From Actinomycetes bacterium (lineage in GTDB: Bacteria > Actinomycetota > Actinomycetes > Actinomycetales > Cellulomonadaceae), in NCBI GenBank assembly GCA_021793675.1, contig JAJYSG010000012.1, positions 1 through 44,946 of the forward strand: DNA of 44,946 bases, in the 5' to 3' direction. Shown one piece after another: positions 1 to 11,723 of the stretch. Position 1 is the first letter of the stretch. Each line of letters starts with the position of its first letter. Position numbers and translations under genes: made by a program. The notes beneath the pieces are model-generated. The model did not search any database. It had not been told where the DNA came from and saw only the letters and a list, made by a program, of their open reading frames with translations.

Positions 1-7
1 AGCCTCA

Positions 8-66
8 CCGAACGTATGGGAGACACGCCCTAGGGGCTGGGGCTCCCGAAGGCTCGGACGTTGCGG
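8..66 (+). repeat. Diverged copy of an intergenic palindromic repeat
   Basis: The right end (53-66) reads CTCGGACGTTGCGG and is identical to the right arm of the repeat pair between leuA and recO (32066-32079). As there, it is followed directly by a purine/G-rich tract. The left part (about 8-22) is only loosely palindromic with it, so this would be a decayed copy. The family assignment rests on the 14-base match plus the same flanking context. Confidence 0.5.
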
Positions 67-190
67 GGGAAGGAGGGGGGCTGCTCGGGGGTTGGCGGGT
101 GGTGCAGGGGTGTGGTGGTGCAGGGGCGCAGGGGTGTGGGGGGGTGTGGGGTGTGGGTAGGGGGCGGGGCGAGCCCGCGGGGGGTCGGGC
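67..190 (+). other. G-rich strand-asymmetric tract, possible G-quadruplex
   Basis: The plus strand carries many runs of three to seven G separated by short T/G/C spacers, especially from 95 to 175, with almost no C runs. This is dense enough for intramolecular G-quadruplex formation on the plus strand. The open frames across it have repetitive, composition-driven translations and no family resemblance, so I call no gene here. Together with the repeat and terminator entries this accounts for 1-278. Confidence 0.5.
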
Positions 191-235
191 CCAGCCCTGA
201 CCCGGCCCCCCGCGGTGACTCAGTGGCCGCGCGCC

Positions 236-259
236 GCCGCCCGCGTCGGTGCGGGCGGC
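236..259 (-). terminator. Probable ppdK terminator hairpin
   Basis: A perfect 9-bp stem, GCCGCCCGC (236-244) against GCGGGCGGC (251-259), closes a 6-base loop 20 bases beyond the ppdK stop. It has no U-tract, which is common for terminators in GC-rich actinobacteria. A second small palindrome (GACTCA-GCG-TGAGTC, 276-290) overlaps the ppdK stop codon. Confidence 0.6.
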
Positions 260-278
260 AGCGCGACTGCCTGGTGAC

Positions 279-2990
<2,712 letters not shown>

Positions 2991-3187
2991 GGTTGGCACC
3001 TCCGCGTGTGCGCCGAGCTCCGTCGCTCGGCGTCCTCGCTGGCCAGTGTTACCCGGTCTCCTCGTGGGCGCCTCAGGACGAAGGACCCACAGATCACGAA
3101 AGGGTCACGAGGGCCGCCGCCGGCCGGCCGATAGCATGACGGATACTGGAAGCCCGACCGAAGGAGCGCACGGCGTCAGCCGACCCC

Positions 3188-4258
3188 ATGGCCCAGTCCA
3201 CCCCCTCCCCCCGCGTGCCGAGAAGCGTGCCGAACCCGCTGGCCCGCGCCCGCACCGCCGCAGGGCCCGCCGGGCCCGCCGCCGGCCCGGCACGGGTCGA
3301 GCACCGGATCACCGTCCCGGCCGAGGTGTCGATGGTCGAGCTGCTCGGGCTGCGGGACGAGGTGCTCAAGGCCGTCGAGGACGGCTTCCCCACGGTGGAC
3401 GTCCACGTGCGCGGCAACCAGGTGCGTCTCGTGGGGCCCGTGGGCGACGTGGCACTCGTCGCGCGCCTGGTGGACGAGCTCGTCGAGACCGCTGCCGCGG
3501 GCACCGCGCTGTCGCCCGACGTCGTGGCCCGCTCCATCGCGATGCTGCGCGACGCGTCGAGCGTGCGCCCGGCGGACGTCCTGACGTTCAACGTCCTCTC
3601 CAGCCGGGGCCGCACGATCCGGCCCAAGACGGCGGGCCAGAAGGACTACGTCGACGCGATCGACCGCAACACCATCACGTTCGGCATCGGCCCGGCCGGC
3701 ACCGGCAAGACCTACCTGGCGATGGCCAAGGCGGTGCAGGCGCTCCAGGAGCGGCGGGTCAACCGGATCGTCCTCACCCGGCCGGCCGTGGAGGCGGGCG
3801 AGCGCCTGGGCTTCCTGCCCGGCACGCTCGCCGAGAAGATCGACCCGTACCTGCGGCCGCTGTACGACGCGCTGCACGACATGGTCGACCCCGAGTCCAT
3901 CCCACGGCTGCTCGACGCCGGCACGGTCGAGGTCGCCCCGCTGGCGTACATGCGCGGCCGCACCCTCAACGACGCGTTCGTCATCCTCGACGAGGCGCAG
4001 AACACGTCGAGCGAGCAGATGAAGATGTTCCTCACCCGGCTGGGCTTCGGCTCGAAGGTCGTCGTCACCGGCGACGTCACGCAGGTGGACCTGCCCGGCG
4101 GCACGCCGAGCGGCCTGCGGGTGGTCTCGTCGATCCTCACCGGGGTCGACGACGTCGCCTTCTGCTGGCTGACGTCCTCGGACGTGGTGCGGCACCGGTT
4201 GGTGGGCGACATCATCGACGCCTACGCGCGATGGGACGCGGAAGGCGGCAGGCAGTGA
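3188..4258 (+). CDS. phoH: PhoH-family ATPase
   Basis: This is a cytoplasmic P-loop ATPase of the PhoH (PhoL-like) family, which is linked to RNA metabolism and ribosome maturation through its partner YbeY. The 356-residue product has an Ala/Pro/Arg-rich N-terminus, then a KH-like region (about 40-120). The ATPase core has Walker A GPAGTGKT at 168-175, a [10 protein letters not shown] segment and Walker B VILDEAQN, followed by [10 protein letters not shown]. The ATG at 3188 has no well-placed Shine-Dalgarno (AAGGAG lies over 20 bases upstream), so the exact start is less certain. A TAGCAT hexamer near 3132 could be a -10. The stop overlaps the ybeY start by 4 bases (GTGA), and the phoH-ybeY-CNNM-era order is the conserved actinobacterial arrangement. 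Confidence 0.93.
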   Translation: MAQSTPSPRVPRSVPNPLARARTAAGPAGPAAGPARVEHRITVPAEVSMVELLGLRDEVLKAVEDGFPTVDVHVRGNQVRLVGPVGDVALVARLVDELVETAAAGTALSPDVVARSIAMLRDASSVRPADVLTFNVLSSRGRTIRPKTAGQKDYVDAIDRNTITFGIGPAGTGKTYLAMAKAVQALQERRVNRIVLTRPAVEAGERLGFLPGTLAEKIDPYLRPLYDALHDMVDPESIPRLLDAGTVEVAPLAYMRGRTLNDAFVILDEAQNTSSEQMKMFLTRLGFGSKVVVTGDVTQVDLPGGTPSGLRVVSSILTGVDDVAFCWLTSSDVVRHRLVGDIIDAYARWDAEGGRQ

Positions 4259-4707
4259 CGATCGAGGTCAACAACGAGTCCGGCTTCGCGGTCGACGAGG
4301 CGGAGGTCGCCGCGCTGGCGCGCTACGTGCTCGACCAGATGCACGTGCACCCGCAGACCGACCTGTCGGTGCTGCTGGTCGACGTCGACGTGATGACCGA
4401 CCTCCACGTGCGCTGGATGGACGAGCCGGGGCCGACCGACGTGCTGAGCTTCCCCATGGACGAGCTGCGTCCCGGCACCGACGACGAGCCGACCCCAGCC
4501 GGCCTGCTCGGCGACGTGGTGCTGTGCCCCGAGGTCGCCGCGCAGCAGGCCCGGACCGCCGGCCACTCGACCGTGGAGGAGCTGCTGCTGCTCACCACGC
4601 ACGGGATCCTCCACCTGCTGGGCTACGACCACGCGGAGCCCGACGAGGAGAAGGAGATGTTCGCGCTGCAGCGCACGCTGCTGCTGACGTTCCTCGCCGG
4701 ACGATGA
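4255..4707 (+). CDS. ybeY: Endoribonuclease YbeY
   Basis: This is a zinc-dependent endoribonuclease of the UPF0054 family, acting in 16S rRNA 3'-end maturation and ribosome quality control. The 150-residue length is typical. The metal site [11 protein letters not shown] is intact, with His116, His120 and His126. The upstream conserved segment [10 protein letters not shown] is present. The GTG start at 4255 overlaps the phoH stop (GTGA), which indicates translational coupling. The gene lies between its usual partner phoH and a CNNM/CBS protein. Confidence 0.96.
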   Translation: MTIEVNNESGFAVDEAEVAALARYVLDQMHVHPQTDLSVLLVDVDVMTDLHVRWMDEPGPTDVLSFPMDELRPGTDDEPTPAGLLGDVVLCPEVAAQQARTAGHSTVEELLLLTTHGILHLLGYDHAEPDEEKEMFALQRTLLLTFLAGR

Positions 4708-4732
4708 GCCGGCGGCGCGGGGGAGCCCCGCG

Positions 4733-6013
4733 GTGAACCCGCCGCTGTCGCTGCTCGTCGGGCTCACCGTGGTGGGCATGGTCGTGGCGGCGCTGCTGTC
4801 GGCCGGCGAGGTCGCCGTCGCACGTGTGACGCGGGCACAGGCCGCCGAGCTCGTCGGCGAGCGCCATCCGGCCGCCGCGCGCGTGCTGCGGCTCGTCGAC
4901 CATGCCGCCGCCGTGTCGTCGTCCGCCGCGTTCGTCCGGCTGGTGTCCGAGATGCTGGCGACCGTCAGCCTGACGCTGGCCGTCGCGACCTCGCACTGGC
5001 CCTGGTGGGCGGTGCTGCTGGCCGCCTTGGCCGCCAGCGCCGTGATCGCGTTCCTCCTGGTCCGCGTGAGCCCCCGGTCCATCGGCCGGCGCCACCCGGT
5101 CCGCACGCTCGTCGTGCTCAGCCGCGTGCTGACCGCGGTGCTCGCGATCGCCGGCGGCGTCGGGCGCGGCTCGGCGGCAGCCAGCTCGCCCGAGCAGGAC
5201 GAGGACGAGCTGCGCGAGATGGTGCAGCGTGTCAGCGAGTCGCACGCCATCGAGGACGAGGAGCGCGAGATGTTCCGCTCCGTCTTCGAGCTCGGCGAGA
5301 CGTTGACGCGCGAGGTGATGGTGCCCCGCACCGACATGGTGGTGGCCGAGGAGGACACGCCGCTGCGCACCGTGCTGTCGCTGCTGCTGCGGTCGGGGTT
5401 CAGCCGGGTCCCGGTGATCGGGGACAGCATCGACGAGCTGCGCGGCGTGGCGTACCTCAAGGACGTGGTGCGGCGGCTCTACCACGACCGGGAGGACGAC
5501 GAGGGCGCCTGGGACCTGCCGGTCGGGCCGCTGGCCCGGCCCGCGGTCTTCGTCCCGGAGTCCAAGCCGGTCGACGACCTGTTGCGGGAGCTGCGCGAGG
5601 GGTCGAGCCACATGGCGATGGTGGTCGACGAGTACGGCGGCATCGCCGGCCTGGTGACCATCGAGGACGCGCTCGAGGAGATCGTCGGCGAGCTCACGGA
5701 CGAGCACGACCCGTCGGCGCCCACGGTCGAGGACCTCGGGGACGGGGTGTTCCGCGTCCCCGCCCGGCTCGGGCGCGACGAGCTGGGCGAGCTGTTCGGC
5801 CTCGAGGTGGACGACGAGGACGTCGACACCGCGGGCGGTCTGCTCACCAAGGCGCTCGGCAAGGTGCCGCTGCCGGGGTCCGTGGGCGAGATCCACGGGC
5901 TGCACCTCGTCGCCGACCGGGTCGAGGGGCGGCGTCGGCGGCTCGCCACCGTGCTGGCGAGCCGGGTGCAGCGTGCGGATGCACCGGACCGGCCGCCCGC
6001 GGTGCGACCATGA
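4733..6013 (+). CDS. CNNM/DUF21-CBS (HlyC/CorC-type) membrane protein
   Basis: This 426-residue integral membrane protein belongs to the family annotated as hemolysin or CorC, whose characterised members are CNNM-type Mg2+/Co2+ transporters. Residues 1-150 form the DUF21 transmembrane part, with hydrophobic spans near 5-25 and 85-105. EVMVPRTDMV (about 194) opens a tandem CBS pair that runs to about 325, and a CorC_HlyC domain occupies about 334-420. The GTG start at 4733 is preceded by GGGGAG. An earlier ATG at 4704 reads into a short dead-end frame and is not used. The stop overlaps the era ATG (ATGA), so the two are coupled. True hemolysin activity is not implied. Confidence 0.93.
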   Translation: MNPPLSLLVGLTVVGMVVAALLSAGEVAVARVTRAQAAELVGERHPAAARVLRLVDHAAAVSSSAAFVRLVSEMLATVSLTLAVATSHWPWWAVLLAALAASAVIAFLLVRVSPRSIGRRHPVRTLVVLSRVLTAVLAIAGGVGRGSAAASSPEQDEDELREMVQRVSESHAIEDEEREMFRSVFELGETLTREVMVPRTDMVVAEEDTPLRTVLSLLLRSGFSRVPVIGDSIDELRGVAYLKDVVRRLYHDREDDEGAWDLPVGPLARPAVFVPESKPVDDLLRELREGSSHMAMVVDEYGGIAGLVTIEDALEEIVGELTDEHDPSAPTVEDLGDGVFRVPARLGRDELGELFGLEVDDEDVDTAGGLLTKALGKVPLPGSVGEIHGLHLVADRVEGRRRRLATVLASRVQRADAPDRPPAVRP

Positions 6014-6933
6014 GCGCCGTGACGTTCCGTTCCGGGTTCGCGTGCCTCGTCGGCCGGCCCAACGCAGGCAAGTCGACCCTGACCAACGCGCTCGTCGGGC
6101 AGAAGGTCGCCATCACGTCGATGCGCCCGCAGACCACCCGGCACACCGTCCGGGGGATCGTGCACCGGGCGGACGCGCAGCTGGTCCTCGTCGACACCCC
6201 CGGGCTGCACCGGCCGCGCACCCTGCTGGGGGAACGGCTCAACGACCTGGTGAAGGGCACGCTGGCCGAGGTGGACGTCGTCGGGTTCTGCCTGCCCTCG
6301 GACCAGAAGGTGGGCCCGGGCGACACGTTCATCGCCGCCGAGCTCGAGGCCATCGCCACCGGGCGGCACGCCCGGCCGGTGGTGGCGATCGCGACGAAGG
6401 CCGACCTCGTCGGCCGGGCCCGGCTGGCCGAGCACCTGGTGCAGATCGACGCGCTCGGACCGTGGGCGGACGTGGTGCCGGTCTCGGCGACCTCCGGGTA
6501 CCAGGTGGACGTCCTGACCGACGTGCTCGTCTCGCACCTGCCGGAGGGGCCCGCGCTCTACCCGGACGGCGAGCTGACGGACGAGCCCGAGTCGGTGATG
6601 GTCGCGGAGCTCGTGCGCGAGGCCGCGCTCGAGGGTGTGCGCGACGAGCTGCCGCACTCGCTCGCGGTGGTGGTCGACGAGATCGTGCCGCGGGGCACCG
6701 CGGACCGCGAGGGGATCCCCTTGCTCGACGTGCGGGTGAACCTGTTCGTCGAGCGGGACTCGCAGAAGGCCATCGTCATCGGCAAGGGCGGCGCGCGGCT
6801 GCGCGAGGTCGGCACGCAGGCGCGTCGCGAGATCGAGGCGCTGCTCGGGGCGCGGGTGTTCCTGGACCTGCACGTGCGGGTGGCCAAGGACTGGCAGCGC
6901 GACCCGAAGCAGCTCGGCAGGTTGGGGTTCTAG
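6010..6933 (+). CDS. era: GTPase Era
   Basis: Era is a ribosome-assembly GTPase that binds the 3' end of 16S rRNA. The 307-residue product has the G1 motif GRPNAGKST (15-23), G3 DTPGLH, and G4 as TKAD in place of NKxD, a conservative change I take as lineage-typical. The C-terminal KH domain contains VIGKGGARLREVG. The length matches the family. ATG at 6010 overlaps the preceding stop as ATGA. It closes the phoH-ybeY-CNNM-era ribosome-biogenesis operon; the next gene starts immediately after its stop. Confidence 0.97.
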   Translation: MSAVTFRSGFACLVGRPNAGKSTLTNALVGQKVAITSMRPQTTRHTVRGIVHRADAQLVLVDTPGLHRPRTLLGERLNDLVKGTLAEVDVVGFCLPSDQKVGPGDTFIAAELEAIATGRHARPVVAIATKADLVGRARLAEHLVQIDALGPWADVVPVSATSGYQVDVLTDVLVSHLPEGPALYPDGELTDEPESVMVAELVREAALEGVRDELPHSLAVVVDEIVPRGTADREGIPLLDVRVNLFVERDSQKAIVIGKGGARLREVGTQARREIEALLGARVFLDLHVRVAKDWQRDPKQLGRLGF

Positions 6934-8553
6934 GTGACGGTGACGGCGCGCGGTGCCGGGGCACGGCTGCGGACCCCGCACCCGGCAGGAGGCCCCGGCT
7001 CGCCCGTGCCGCGCGGCCTGCGGCGCGGCTACGGCATGCTCGCCTCGACGGTGCTGGGCGTGCTGCTGCTGGCCGTCGTCGGGGCGCTCATGGGGCCGAG
7101 CTGGTCGCCGGCCCCGCTGACCGACCCCATCCCGGTCTCCGTCCGGGACACCGCCATCACCGACGCCCCGCCGCTGGGGCACTTCCGGACCAAGGCCTCG
7201 ATCGTCACGGTGCAGCTCGCGGGCACCACCGTGCAGGCGCGCATCATCGCCCCGGTCGGCGCGCCCGGGGAGCGGCCCGGCGTGGTCTTCGTGCACGGCG
7301 CGGGGACCGGGGCGTTCGCCACCGCGTTCGTGGAGCAGGCCCAGCGGCTGGCCGAGAACGGCATCGTGACCATGGTGCCGAACAAGAACCTCGAGACCTA
7401 CAGCACCCGCCACCGGAACTACGTCGCGATGGCTGCGGACTACGAGCGCTCGGTCGAGCTGCTGCGGCACTGGCCCGGCGTCGACCCGGACCACGTCGGC
7501 GTGTACGCCGAGAGCGAGGGTGCCTGGATCGCGCCGATCATGGCGGTCAAGGACCCCCGCCTGGCCTTCGTCGCGCTGGTCTCGGCGCCCGTGGTGCCGC
7601 CGCGCCAGCAGGTCGCGTTCGCCATGGACAACTACCTGCGGAACACCGGCGTGCCGGGTGGGGTGTTCCGGGCGATCCCCCGGGCCGCGGGGATGAGCCT
7701 GCCGGGCGGCGGCTTCGCCTACGTCGACTTCGACGTGCGGCCCTACGTCCGGCAGATGACCCAGCCGGTCTTCGTCGCCTACGGCACCGGCGACGCGTCG
7801 ATGCCGATCGTCCAGGGGGCCCAGGACCTGCTCGCCGACACCGCGGCGAACGGGAACCACGCCGTCACGGTGCGCTACTACGACGGTGCGGACCACGGGC
7901 TGCGGGTCGACAAGCACGTGGTGCCCAGCTTCATGGACGACCTGTCGGGCTGGGTGCTCGGGCTGCCGCGCACCGCCACGTCCGGACCGGTCGTCGCCGG
8001 CGCGCAGCCGGAACAGCTCTACCTCGCGGCGCCCGTGCCGCAGCCGCGCTGGCTGGGCAACGGCGACGTGCTGGTCGCGATCGTCGCGGTCGCGGTCGGG
8101 CTGATCGTGCTGCCCGGGGTCGCCGCCGTGGGCGACCGCGCGGTGCGCGGCGTCGTCGCCACGGTGCGCCGCCGCCGTCACCCGGGACGGCCGACGCCGC
8201 GGGGTCCGCGCTGGCCTTCCGGCATCGCCTGGCGGCTCGCTGGTGTCGGGATCGGCGTCGTCGCCACGGTCGTCACCCTCGTGTGGTACCTCGTGGCCAT
8301 CGCGCGGATCGCCATGGACTACCAGCACAACGCCCTCGTGGTGCAGGGCGGCTGGCTCGCGGTGCGTGGGCTCGGTATCTGGGTGATCGTGGCGATCGTG
8401 CTGCTGGCGCGGCACATGTACGACGTGCGGGTGACCGGCCGGCTCGTGGCGCCTGGTGTGGTGCGGCTCGTCGGGACATGGTGCGTGGCCGTCGGGACGC
8501 TGGCGCTGCTCGTCATCCTTGCGTACTGGGGCGTCTACCAGCTGGGTGTCTAG
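6934..8553 (+). CDS. Membrane-anchored alpha/beta hydrolase
   Basis: This 539-residue protein has an N-terminal membrane span (about 33-53), an alpha/beta-hydrolase domain and a C-terminal membrane region. The hydrolase shows an oxyanion-type VHGAG (His121), a nucleophile elbow YAESEG with Ser194 (Ala replaces the first Gly of GxSxG), an acid candidate in GTGD and a histidine in GADHG. The C-terminal region has spans around 368-390, 435-460 and 475-535. The topology places the catalytic domain outside the membrane. The substrate is unknown; dienelactone hydrolase or acyl-peptidase-like folds are closest by motif. The GTG start directly follows the era stop codon with no gap, and codon use resembles its neighbours. 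It converges on the GH2 gene with 24 bases between stops. Confidence 0.8.
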   Translation: MTVTARGAGARLRTPHPAGGPGSPVPRGLRRGYGMLASTVLGVLLLAVVGALMGPSWSPAPLTDPIPVSVRDTAITDAPPLGHFRTKASIVTVQLAGTTVQARIIAPVGAPGERPGVVFVHGAGTGAFATAFVEQAQRLAENGIVTMVPNKNLETYSTRHRNYVAMAADYERSVELLRHWPGVDPDHVGVYAESEGAWIAPIMAVKDPRLAFVALVSAPVVPPRQQVAFAMDNYLRNTGVPGGVFRAIPRAAGMSLPGGGFAYVDFDVRPYVRQMTQPVFVAYGTGDASMPIVQGAQDLLADTAANGNHAVTVRYYDGADHGLRVDKHVVPSFMDDLSGWVLGLPRTATSGPVVAGAQPEQLYLAAPVPQPRWLGNGDVLVAIVAVAVGLIVLPGVAAVGDRAVRGVVATVRRRRHPGRPTPRGPRWPSGIAWRLAGVGIGVVATVVTLVWYLVAIARIAMDYQHNALVVQGGWLAVRGLGIWVIVAIVLLARHMYDVRVTGRLVAPGVVRLVGTWCVAVGTLALLVILAYWGVYQLGV

Positions 8554-8577
8554 CCCGCTCCGGTGACGCGCGCGGCC

Positions 8578-10380
8578 CTACCCCGGGCCGGGCTCGCCCA
8601 GCACCGCCCTGCGGAGCGCCTCGACCGGCGCCTTCGGGTGCCGGTCCGCGGTGCACAGGCCGTTCGTCTCCTGCCGGGTGTCGGTCAGCTGCGTGTAGCA
8701 GGTGCCGGCCAGCACGCCGCCGGCCCGTAGCGCCTGGTGCAGCGCGGCCACCGCGCTCGTCCACTCGGCCGCGTCGCGGGCCGACGTGTAGCCCCAGCCG
8801 TCCGGGCGCGCCTCGCGGGGCTGGAACGCGATGCCGCCGAACTCGGTGACCATGACCGGCTGACCGCGGTACCGAGCGCCGCCGACGAACATGGGGCGAC
8901 GGGCGGGCCCGGGACCTGCGAGCACCCTGTCGAGCGCGGCGGAGTCCGCGTACCGCTCGGCGAGCGCGGCGGCGTCGCCCTCGTAGTCGTGGATGCCGAC
9001 GATGTCGGAGCACTGGTGCTCCCAGCCGTCGTTGGACACCACGGGGCGGGTCGGGTCGAGCGCCCGGGTGGCGTCGGCGAGGGCGCGCGCGAACGCACGC
9101 TGCGCCGGCTCGTCGGCCAGGTCCTGGACGCCCCAGCTCTCGTTGACGGGCACCCACGTGACGACGCTCGGGTGGTTCCACTGCTGGCGGACGGCGTCGA
9201 GCCACTCGCGGAGCACGCGGTGCGCACCGGCGGCGGAGAACCGGTAGGCGCTGGGCATCTCCGCCCACACCAGCAGGCCGAGGCGGTCCGCCCAGTACAG
9301 GAACCGCGGGTCCTCGACCTTCTGGTGCAGCCGCACGGCGTTGAAGCCGAGGCTGCGGACGAGCCCGACCTCCGCGCGCATCGCCGCCACCGACGGCGGG
9401 GTGAACAGCGACTCCGGCCAGTACCCCTGCTCCAGCACGGCCCGGAGGTGGTACGGCTGGCCGTTGAGGAGGAACCGGCCGCTGCCCGTTTCCACGGTCC
9501 GCAGCCCGACGTAGCTGGTGACGACGTCTCCGGCGGCACCGTCGACGGCCACGGCGATCGTCGCGTCGAGCAGCTCGGGGTGCTCCGGCGACCAGAGGTA
9601 GGCCGCGCGGGCCTGCCCGTTGCCGAGACCGGCCAGCGCGACTGTGACCGGGGTCCGCCGGTCGCCGGCGGTGACGCTCGACGACCCCAGCGGCGTCCCG
9701 CGGTGCCGGAGGGTGACGGACAGGGTGGTGCCGGGGGCAGGGGGGCGTGCCAGCTCGACCTCGGCCGTCACGGTGGCGCCGGCGAGGTCGACCGTCCAGC
9801 GCAGGTCCGCGACGTGCTGCGTGGGCACCGTCTCGCACCACACCGTGCGCCAGATGCCGGTGCTGCGGTGGTACCAGACGTCGTGCGGCTCCAGCTCCCA
9901 GTCCTGCTTGCCGCGTGGCACCTCGGGGTCCCGGGGGTCGTCCTGCGCGCGGACGACGACCTCGTGGTCGTCGCCGCCGTTGAGGGCGTCGGTCACGTCG
10001 AGGGTGAACGCGGTGTAGCCGCCGTCATGGTCGCCGACGTGTTGCCCGTCGACCCAGACCGAGGCCTCGTGGTCCACCGCGCCGAGATGCAGCAGCACGC
10101 GCTGCCCGGGCGGCGGCGTCAGGCGCACGGTGCGGCGGTACCAGACCACCGGGTGATAACCGGTGTCGCCGATCCCGGACGCGGTGCTCTCCGGCGCGAA
10201 CGGCACCGTGATGGAGCGCTTGAAGGGGTCGCTCCGGCCGCGCACGTGCCAGTGCTGCGCGCGCCCGGCGTCCTGGTCGTCGAACGCGAAGCGCCAGGGA
10301 CCGTCCAGGTCCAGCCAGTCCGCCCGCGCGAGCAGCGGCCGGGGGTGGACCGCGGGCTGCTCAGCGGCGCTCGACGGCAT
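8578..10380 (-). CDS. Glycoside hydrolase family 2 protein
   Basis: This 600-residue retaining exo-beta-glycosidase of family GH2 (beta-galactosidase/glucuronidase/mannosidase clan) has no signal peptide and should be cytoplasmic. An N-terminal sugar-binding jelly-roll (about 20-185, LDGPWRF ... YHRSTGIWRTV) is followed by an Ig-like domain (190-295) and a TIM barrel. The acid/base is Glu414 in PVNESWG and the nucleophile is Glu513 in VTEFGG, so both catalytic residues are present. The ATG at 10380 has a strong GAGGAGGGGG upstream and lies 20 bases inside the GH1 gene. It is the last gene of the lacI-importer-GH1 operon and probably hydrolyses the imported oligosaccharide. The exact sugar cannot be told from sequence. 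Confidence 0.92.
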   Translation of the reverse strand: MPSSAAEQPAVHPRPLLARADWLDLDGPWRFAFDDQDAGRAQHWHVRGRSDPFKRSITVPFAPESTASGIGDTGYHPVVWYRRTVRLTPPPGQRVLLHLGAVDHEASVWVDGQHVGDHDGGYTAFTLDVTDALNGGDDHEVVVRAQDDPRDPEVPRGKQDWELEPHDVWYHRSTGIWRTVWCETVPTQHVADLRWTVDLAGATVTAEVELARPPAPGTTLSVTLRHRGTPLGSSSVTAGDRRTPVTVALAGLGNGQARAAYLWSPEHPELLDATIAVAVDGAAGDVVTSYVGLRTVETGSGRFLLNGQPYHLRAVLEQGYWPESLFTPPSVAAMRAEVGLVRSLGFNAVRLHQKVEDPRFLYWADRLGLLVWAEMPSAYRFSAAGAHRVLREWLDAVRQQWNHPSVVTWVPVNESWGVQDLADEPAQRAFARALADATRALDPTRPVVSNDGWEHQCSDIVGIHDYEGDAAALAERYADSAALDRVLAGPGPARRPMFVGGARYRGQPVMVTEFGGIAFQPREARPDGWGYTSARDAAEWTSAVAALHQALRAGGVLAGTCYTQLTDTRQETNGLCTADRHPKAPVEALRRAVLGEPGPG

Positions 10381-11719
10381 CCCGGACCCCCTCCTCGTTG
10401 GTCGGCGGCGCCGCGCCGGCCAACGAGGCGTACTGGGCCGCGGCCACCGTCGGGCGCAGCGTCAGCGTCCCGTCCAGCGCCTCGTCGAGCCCGATCAGCC
10501 CCATGCGGCGCAGGAACGGCGCCTTGCGGACGGGTCCCGCCGCGGCGTGGGCCGCGACGCGGGCGGCGAGCACGTCGTCGGGGATGGTGAACTCCTCGAC
10601 GTTGACGCCGCCCGAGGCGTACGACCAGTCCACGAAGTCGAAGAACGGCCACCAGGTGTACCCGCGGACGTCCACGCCAGCCGCCAGCAGCCCGCGCACC
10701 GCCTCGACCGAGCCCCGCAACCACGCCGCACGCTGCGTGTCGTCGCCCTCGATGCTCGTCTCGGTGACCAGCACCGGCAGCCCGTAGCGGTCCGCGAACC
10801 CCCGCAGCGCGGTCTCCAGGCCGGCGGTCCAGAGGTTGTGCGTCACCTGGGTGGCCTCGCCGCCGTTGACGCCATGCGCGGTCACCAGGCGCGGCGTGAG
10901 GTCCGGGTAGTAGTTGACGCCGAGCAGGCCGATGCGTGCCGGGGCGGCCACCAGCCGCGCCAGGCGCGCCTCGTCCGTGCCGTGCCCGACGAGCCAGCCG
11001 TACAACTCGTGCTGCGGCGTGACCCGGCCGGTCGCCAGGTCCGTCGGCAGGAACCCGAGCCGGCCGAGCAGGTCGCTCGTGGCGACCATCTCCGGGGCGC
11101 CGGGCGTGTAGTGCGACGCCGCCTCGACGTGCACGACGACGGCCGAGGGGTTCGCCGCCGTGACCGCGGCCGCCGTGCGCGCGACGCCGTCGGCGAGGTT
11201 GACCGTGACCTCGGTCCAGCCGCGCCAGCCCGTCAGTGCCGGGGGCCAGATCCCACGCAGGCCGCTGAACGAGGCGGTCGTCAACGGTTCGTTGAGCGGC
11301 GTGACGTGCTCCACCAGGCCGCGGTAGCGCTCGGCGAACGCCCCGCCGAACGCGGCGACCGCCTCGGGGTAGGCGGCGTCGGCGAACGAGGCGTCGAGCC
11401 AGGCCGGGGCGCCGTAGTGGACGAGGTCCGCGACGACCGTGAGACCGAGGTCGCCCGCGGCGAACTCGAGCCGTTCGTCGAGCACCGACCAGTCGAAGGT
11501 GCCCGGAGCGGGGTTCGTCAGCGGCCAGGCGGCGCCGTACCGGAGCATCGTGGCCCCGAGGTCGTGGGCGGCCCTCAGGTCGTCGCGCCACCGTGCGTCG
11601 TGGCCCGTCAGCGCGTGCTCGTCGAGCGTGAACATGGCGTACCGCGTCGGCGGGTAGACGCAGGTGTCCTCGATCCCCAGACCCCACTCGAGGCGTCCGG
11701 GGCGAAACGGGCTCGTCAT
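10361..11719 (-). CDS. Divergent glycoside hydrolase family 1 protein
   Basis: This 452-residue TIM-barrel glycosidase is related to GH1 beta-glucosidases. The acid/base motif TPLNEP has Glu144, and the nucleophile strand reads LVTETS with Glu320 where classic GH1 enzymes have TENG. The late aromatic segment GYTWWPFFDFVDW corresponds to the GH1 GYxxWSLLDNFEW. There is no signal peptide, so it is intracellular. It lies 4 bases after the malG-type permease and overlaps GH2 by 20 bases, so the two glycosidases should be made together. The unusual nucleophile context suggests a substrate range different from cellobiose, which is inference. Confidence 0.85.
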   Translation of the reverse strand: MTSPFRPGRLEWGLGIEDTCVYPPTRYAMFTLDEHALTGHDARWRDDLRAAHDLGATMLRYGAAWPLTNPAPGTFDWSVLDERLEFAAGDLGLTVVADLVHYGAPAWLDASFADAAYPEAVAAFGGAFAERYRGLVEHVTPLNEPLTTASFSGLRGIWPPALTGWRGWTEVTVNLADGVARTAAAVTAANPSAVVVHVEAASHYTPGAPEMVATSDLLGRLGFLPTDLATGRVTPQHELYGWLVGHGTDEARLARLVAAPARIGLLGVNYYPDLTPRLVTAHGVNGGEATQVTHNLWTAGLETALRGFADRYGLPVLVTETSIEGDDTQRAAWLRGSVEAVRGLLAAGVDVRGYTWWPFFDFVDWSYASGGVNVEEFTIPDDVLAARVAAHAAAGPVRKAPFLRRMGLIGLDEALDGTLTLRPTVAAAQYASLAGAAPPTNEEGVRDAVERR

Positions 11720-11723
11720 GACA

